DNA from: Prosapia bicincta
Lineage: Eukaryota > Arthropoda > Insecta > Hemiptera > Cercopidae
Reading direction: 5' to 3'
Length of the DNA stretch: 64,000 bases
Assembly: GCA_036971475.1 (NCBI GenBank)
Contig: JBAIZL010000010.1
Span: 4,673,782 to 4,737,781, forward strand
Made by a program: the position numbers and the translations under genes. Positions within the stretch are counted from its first letter, which is position 1, and each line of letters starts with the position of its first letter. Below the pieces are notes generated by a model. That model saw only the letters and a list, made by a program, of their open reading frames with translations, did not search any database and was not told where the DNA came from. Of the stretch, positions 58,260 to 64,000 are shown piece after piece.

Positions 58260-59430
58260 TTCTTCCTCTTATACGTAGACACATGCTTCCACGTATACGT
58301 CTAATTTACCATACTTTCGGTTAATACGTTCTTCCGCTTATCCGTCTTCTTCATCGTTCTTTAACTAGACACTTTCTTCAACAAATCCATTTTGTTCAAT
58401 GTTTCCTAAGAAGACATTTACTTCCAGTTTTCTGTTTTGTTCACTACCGTATCAGTAGACACTTTATGCTGTTCATCCGCATGTTCAACGTCGTATCAGT
58501 AAGCACTTTCTTTCGCTCATCCGCTTGTTTAACGTCGTATCGGAAGGCACTTTCTTTCGCTCATCCGCTTGTACAACGTCGTATCGGAAGGCACTTTCTT
58601 TCGCTCATCCGCTTGTTTAACGTCGTATCGGAAGGCACTTTCTTTCGCTCATCCGCTTGTTTAACGTCGTATCGGAAGGCACTTTCTTTCGCTCATCCGC
58701 TTGTTTAACGTCGTATCAGTAAGCACTTTCTTTCGCTCATCCGCTTGTTTAACGTCGTATCGGAAGGCACTTTCTTTCGCTCATCCGCATGTTCAACGTC
58801 GTATCAGTAAGCACTTTCTTTCGTTCATCCGCTTGTTTAACGTCGTATCGGAAGGCACTTTCTTTCGCTCATCCACTTGTTTAACGTCGTATCGGAAGGC
58901 ACTTTCTTTCGCTCATCCGCTTATTTAACGTCGTATCGGAAGGCACTTTCTTTCGCTCATCCGCTTGTTTCGTATCGGAAGGCACTTTCTTTCGCTCATC
59001 CGCTTGTTTAACGTCGTATCGGAAGGCACTTTCTTTCGCTCATCCGCTTGTTTAACGTCGTATCGGAAGGCACTTTCTTTCGCTCATCCGCTTGTACAAC
59101 GTCGTATCGGAAGGCACTTTCTTTCGCTCATCCGCTTGTTTAACGTCGTATCGGAAGGCACTTTCTTTCGCTCATCCGCTTGTTTAACGTCGTATCGGAA
59201 GGCACTTTCTTTCGCTCATCCGCTTGTTTAACGTCGTATCGGAAGGCACTTTCTTTCGCTCATCCGCTTGTTTAACGTCGTATCGGAAGGCACTTTCTTT
59301 CGCTCATCCGCTTGTACAACGTCGTATCGGAAGGCACTTTCTTTCGCTCATCCGCTTGTACAACGTCGTATCGGTAGACACTTTCTGCCGTTCATCCCTC
59401 TGGTTCAACGTTCTACCAGTAGACATTTTA
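58260..59430. repeat. Minisatellite, 44-bp unit, ~22 clean copies plus degenerate edge
   Basis: Units read CGTCGTATCGGAAGGCACTT, TCTTTCGCTCATCCGCTTGT, TTAA, exactly 44 bp apart (58536, 58580 and on). Variants are CAGTAAGCAC, GTACAA, GCATGTTC and TTCATCC, and one copy near 58968 lacks the AACGT segment. From 58260 to 58480 the units are strongly diverged (for example TTTAACTAGACACTTTCTTC), an old left edge. The right edge (after 59370) is also diverged. Apparent 70-90-codon frames are artefacts. Confidence 0.95.
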
Positions 59431-60944
59431 AGCTGATATCTGTGCTGACTTTGTTATATTTTTTATTCTTTTCGTCTTGTTAGATGAGCCGCAATGATCT
59501 GTGCTACGTTGTTGTAACTTGCACCAACCCATGTAGTAGATCAGCTAAAGACCTTGACTAACCGCATAATGTAAGCCTAAGTAATGTATTGAACATATCG
59601 TGTAAAGTAATAACTGTATAGGATGTATGTTTATGTATTACTGTCAGCTTAGAATGGTTTTATGTTGAGTGATTGAATGTAGCGTGTTACAGCGTACAGT
59701 GGAACTTGGAGGAGTGAAACTGACCGAAAGAAAAGTTTCAAAAAAGAGTTAGTAATTGAAAATAAAAATTGTATCTGTTGGCACAAATAATTAATTGGAA
59801 TAAGTTTGGTTTCATCCTGATTTTATGGTAATGAAATTCTGAATTATATAGTTATTATTGTTTAATTCTTGATAATGATTACAATGCATTCATTTATCGC
59901 CTTATTTATCAATGTGTATTTCAATTCACATATTGAAAATTACAAATCCAACTATATTACTGTAATAAATACAAATGTTTTATTAGTACGAAACCAAGTC
60001 AAATGAGCAACTGAATTTTTTTCAAATCATCAAAAACGTAGCTATGTATTGTTTATTAGTGGTGAACCATAGTTCAGTCTTGAAAGCTCTGTATACACCT
60101 ACGCCACTCATGCTGCATGTTATGGTGTAGGCCGAAGCAGTAGCGTCATTTATAACCCGTATGTTTACAATACACGTCCAAACACTTCTCTCCGGACTAC
60201 TGACAAGTTCGGTCTGTCCTATTGTCAACATTAGGTTCTCTGTATTACATGGGTCGCTTCGTAAAACACGAGTTTTTCTTTATTGTTCTACGGTGACAGA
60301 ACGTTGACTATTATGGCCTACGAATGATAGGGAAATGAGATTTGTGCAGAGATAGGGCAGAGCTAGGGGAACTAGTAAGGATCAAGGTTTATAGGAAAGC
60401 ATACTTACTTCCTATCGGAATATCTGTGTAGCGTTCACGATAAGGAAGTTTAGGTTAAATAAAGGCAGATTTACGAAGGCGTAACCCCTTGGTACTGCGG
60501 ATGTTCTTATAATATTTTGTGATTGCACGATTAACACTTTCGGTAATAACTGTGGTAATAATTGTTACCTGTATGATACCTGTGACGCATTTGTGAAACT
60601 ACCCCGATGCGTGCCAAGCTACAAATACATGAAAAAGTATAATTTATAGCGTATATATGAAATTGATCAAACAAAGTCTATTAATGTAAACTAATTAATT
60701 GTATCTATCCCTTTTCTTTATTAATGTTCGTGAAACTAATATGAAATCAGTCTATATGACGTAAAGTATTAGCAAAGATTAGGTTACGTATTTGTAATGT
60801 TACTAAATTTCCGTTAACTATTCTAATCTTCATTATTACATAAATAAATCATAAAGCATTTGAAATGTCACACAGCCATTTTATAAATATTTCGATGTAA
60901 TATCACCATTAAATGTTTAAGTAGATAGGATAAGTTATATTTAA
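59431..60944. other. Unique sequence, no gene supported
   Basis: About 1.5 kb of low-copy sequence. A slightly GC-richer patch at 60090-60250 is open for 69 codons on the minus strand but shows no domain. No arrays or inverted repeats found. Confidence 0.45.
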
Positions 60945-62145
60945 ATGAATTCTCTGCTGGAGCATCAGGATCCGGTGGCGACAAAATTGTGTCACTAGTT
61001 ATTCTCGGCTAATAGGTTCCATTTAACTAGATGCTCTACTAGAGCATCTGGAACTGGTAGCGTCATAAATTGCGTCATTAGTTACCCTTGGCTAATAAGT
61101 TACATTTAACTAGATGCTCTACGAGAGCATCTGGAACTGGTAGCGTCATAAATTGAGTCACTGGTTGCCTTTGAATAATAGTTTCCATTTAACTAGATGC
61201 TCTACTAGAGCATCTGAGACAGGTAGCGTCATAAAATGCGTCATTAGTTACTCTTGGCTAATAGGTTCCATTTAACTGAACACTGTACTAAACCATCTGA
61301 GACAGGTAGCGTCATAAATTGCGTCACTAGTTACCTTTGGCTAATAGGTTCCATTTAACTTAATGCTTTACTAGGGCATCTGAAACTGGTAGCGTCATAA
61401 ATTGCGTCACTAGCTGCCCTCGGCTAATAGGTTCCATTTAACTAGATGCTCTACTAGAGCATGTGAACTGGTAGCGTCATACATTGCGTCATCAGTTACC
61501 CTTAGCTAATAGGTTCCATTTAACTGAATACTCTACTAGAGCATCTGGAACTGGTAGCGTCATAAATTGCGTCATTAGTTATACTTGGCTAATAGGTTAC
61601 ATTTAACTAGATGCGCTCTACTAGAGCATCTGGAACGGGTAGCGTCATAAATTGCGTCACTAGCTGCCCTTGGCTAATAGGTTCCATTTAACTAGATGCT
61701 CTACTAGAGCATCTGAGACAGGTAGCGTCATAAATTGCGTTATTAGTTACCCTTGGCTAATAGGTTCCATTTAACTAGATGCTCTACTAGAGCATCTGGA
61801 ATTGGTAGCGTCATAAATGGAGTCACTGGTTGCCTTTGAATAATAGTTTCCATTTAACTAGATGCTCTACTAGAGCATCTGAGACAGGTAGCGTCATAAA
61901 ATGCGTCATTAGTTACCCTTGGCTAATAGGTTCCATTTAACTGAACACTGTACTAAACCATCTGAGACAGGTAGCGTCATAAATTGCGTCACTAGCTGCC
62001 CTCGGCTAATAGGTTCCATTTAACTAGATGCTCTACTAGAGCATGTGGAACTGATAGCGTCATACATTGCGTCACTAGTTACCCTTGGCTAATAGGTTCC
62101 ATTTAACTGAATACTCTACTAGAGCATCTGAGACGGGTAACGTCA
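60945..62145. repeat. Tandem array, 83-bp unit with a 21-bp palindrome, ~14 copies
   Basis: GGTAGCGTCATAAATTGCGT recurs every 83 bp (61056, 61139, 61222 and on). Each unit continues CACTAGTTACCCTTGGCTAA, TAGGTTCCATTTAACT, then a near-perfect palindrome with 10-bp arms AGATGCTCTA and TAGAGCATCT around one central C. Some copies have decayed palindromes (GAACACTGTACTAAACCATCT near 61278 and 61943; TAATGCTTTACTAGGGCATCT near 61362). A block of about 8 units (664 bp), including AAATTGAGTCACTGG or AAATGGAGTCACTGG and the GAACACTGTACTAAACC unit, appears twice, indicating a second-level duplication. Confidence 0.95.
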
Positions 62146-62956
62146 TAAATTCGTAAGCGATGTTACATAATTGAAGTAATATACTATCTATCAGGGTCAT
62201 TTACTAGAAAAAAAAACGCGCACAAAAGCACATAATCGGAAGGAAATGAACTAGAAAATTGGTTTTAAGAAAGTTTCCTATTAAGGAACTGTGATAATGA
62301 AAGACGAAGGACGCAGAAGAAACAGGCTGATGATGTAGCGACAAAGTAGCAGAGAGGCGACTCTGGTCTTACATTAGGTAATTGCACATGACAGCTAGAG
62401 ATCTAGGGCAGCACAGCTAAAAGCATTAGTCCAACTGTCTTACACGGATCAGTGATACTGTTACCCTGTTTCCCATTCTTCGTCGATATTGTAACTCGTT
62501 GTCATATTAGGAAGAACCTGTAAGGCTAAAAATATTACTGTAATAAACGACTTTTTTAGTTTAAAATTGTTTACATTTATATTTAATCAAAGTAGAAACT
62601 ATTTTATTCCTTGGAAAAAAAATGTAATTTCATTACAAAAAGATATTAGTTGTTATATCGTTTATCTTAATTGATAAATCAAAAAATAAAATCATGTTCC
62701 ATTATTTATAGTCTACTTATTACATACTTCAGTTGAATATAAATTTTTCTAATACTACCAAAATCTTTTTTTGAACTGTTTCATGTGAGCAAAATCCATT
62801 TCCTAGAATAGACCTACACACGACTCATGACATTTCAGGTGTACAGGTTCAAATAGACCTACCGACAGTACATGTCAATTCACGTCAAACTTTTCGCTGA
62901 TTGGCAATAGCAGCAAAACTAAAATATAAATTCTTTTTTTATGAAAGTGTTACTTA

Positions 62957-62958
<2 letters not shown>
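62146..62958. other. Unique sequence, no gene seen
   Basis: AT-rich low-copy sequence. The patch 62290-62480 is somewhat GC-richer but has no frame of note. Confidence 0.5.

Positions 62959-62999
<41 letters not shown>
62959..62999. repeat. (GT)n microsatellite
   Basis: About 20 GT dinucleotides. They are followed at once by a small palindromic patch, CTATCCA-CAATTA-TGGATAG (63004-63023), and a second GTGGATAG. Confidence 0.95.
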
Positions 63000-63000
<1 letters not shown>

Positions 63001-63023
63001 TGTCTATCCACAATTATGGATAG

Positions 63024-64000
63024 TTCCACAGGTGGATAGATCCACAGGTAAGTTTATAGTTTGATATATGTATTGGGATTTAATTTTAGTAAATTAAATT
63101 TAACCCAAATAAAAAATACAAATTAAATAATTATACAAAACCGTCAACCCCGTACGAAGGGCGGGTACTCTAATGGTACCGAATAAGTTTCAGATCTAAC
63201 CATTTATAGTTTGTGCTATAAGGGAAATATAACAAATTTAGCCAGTCAAATTAACGTCTTTTGCGTTTAAAGTCAAAAATTTGCAAAATTAATTTTAACA
63301 TGCAATTACATTATGAAGCAAAGGTATGGAATAAATTTCGCATTTCACGTTCAAGAGTTTAAGTTCGATGTGGCATGTTATTAAATAAGCATTACGTAGT
63401 TTAATAATATTCGAATGTTAGCCTTTAATATTAAGAATTTGCACAAATCCTGTCTAGCATTACTAATCATTGATAGATGATATTCTAGACATTTCTGAAT
63501 CTTGTTTGTAATTTTTGGACGATGTTGAATTAGAATAAATAAGTCGATTATGCACGATTTTAAGCTATTAGTAAGAAAATTCCTATTAAGTGCGAAATTA
63601 CATTATAAAATAAAGACATTGAGTAAAACTTCTATTGTCTACCTTTTATAGTTTATGTTTTAAGTTGACGAATCAGCAAACAGTAGACATAGCCTAAGCA
63701 TAGGAGCCAAGTTTGATTCTGTCATAACATCGGTGTATTGTTCCAAGTTGGGAATGCTAGGAAATGACCTCTTGGTATATTTCCATCCATGAAGAAAACG
63801 TATACAAGCAAAACACACAAACACACACACAAACACACAATACAAATGTATCATTACGGCACTTAGTAATTTTTATTTTCTAAAGAAATTGAATTATTTG
63901 ATTTTAATATAAATACAATATCAAGAGCACACGATGACACAATATTTTACATGTTACCTAATATTAAACCCTTATGTACATTTCGAAGACCATCTCATCA
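63024..64000. other. AT-rich sequence with loosely repeated segments; possible retroelement remnant
   Basis: Two segments resemble each other: ACCATTTATAGTTTGTG with ATTACATTATGAAGCAAAG (63199-63322), and ATTACATTATAAAATAAAG with ACCTTTTATAGTTTATG (63597-63657). A GC-richer motif CCGTACGAAGGGCGGGTAC lies at 63150-63168. The pattern hints at old retroelement 3' sequence but is not diagnostic. A CA-rich simple tract (AAACACACAAACACAC) lies at 63810-63840. No gene is supported. Confidence 0.35.

Noticed and set aside
63130..63660. 3' end of a LINE-type element
   Set aside because: Two weakly similar AT-rich segments and a GC-rich motif are suggestive, but not enough to define ends or family without a database search.

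Overview
The window looks like a repeat-dominated stretch of a eukaryotic, probably arthropod, nuclear genome. The unique sequence is AT-rich. Long (AT)n, (CA)n and (GA)n microsatellites are frequent, transposon-like inverted repeats are scattered about, and two short runs of the insect telomeric motif TTAGG occur at 25847-25856 and 31586-31600. There is no operon structure, and I recognise no intact protein-coding gene, tRNA or rRNA. Placement as an insect is an inference. Nearly every open reading frame either lies inside a tandem array or has no ATG and no recognisable domain.

The dominant content is tandem repeats. About fourteen arrays with mutually unrelated units cover roughly 35 kb, a little over half of the window. 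Unit lengths and positions are: 77 bp (251-641), 27 bp (2104-2442), 131/132 bp (4690-6003), 71 bp (8690-16490), 125 bp (18005-19345), 164 bp (19615-20757), 58 bp (22989-23545), 50 bp (28270-29100), 82 bp (32852-49035), 68+75 = 143 bp (49612-51080), 187 bp (52881-53670), 90 bp (54813-55550), 44 bp (58260-59430) and 83 bp (60945-62145). The two largest, the 71-bp (~7.8 kb) and 82-bp (~16.2 kb) satellites, have homogenised cores and degenerate edges. Both contain large internal duplications: 22 units (1,562 bp) in the first and 56 units (4,592 bp) in the second. Units of the 164-, 83- and 143-bp families each carry a built-in palindrome or hairpin.

Between the arrays lie candidate mobile elements. 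One is a TA-flanked element with pogo/Tigger-like ends (22271-23566) whose 3' part has become the 58-bp array. Another is an ~820-bp element with long inverted repeats (26555-27372). Three shorter MITE-like inverted repeats lie at 4005-4206, 6529-6788 and 56008-56209. A short hairpin-plus-poly(A) fragment occurs in two 82-bp satellite units and, inverted, at 57538-57568, which suggests a retroelement 3' end captured and then amplified by the satellite.

The only places that look at all gene-like are a TATA/initiator-like promoter with a short ATG leader and a strong downstream splice acceptor (25927-26415), a possible 74-bp internal exon bounded by good splice consensus (57157-57230), and three GC-richer unique blocks (about 2590-3064, 30624-30911 and 51919-52303). 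All are low-confidence. The picture is a gene-poor intergenic, long-intronic or heterochromatic region whose main activity is repeated birth, expansion and homogenisation of satellites.
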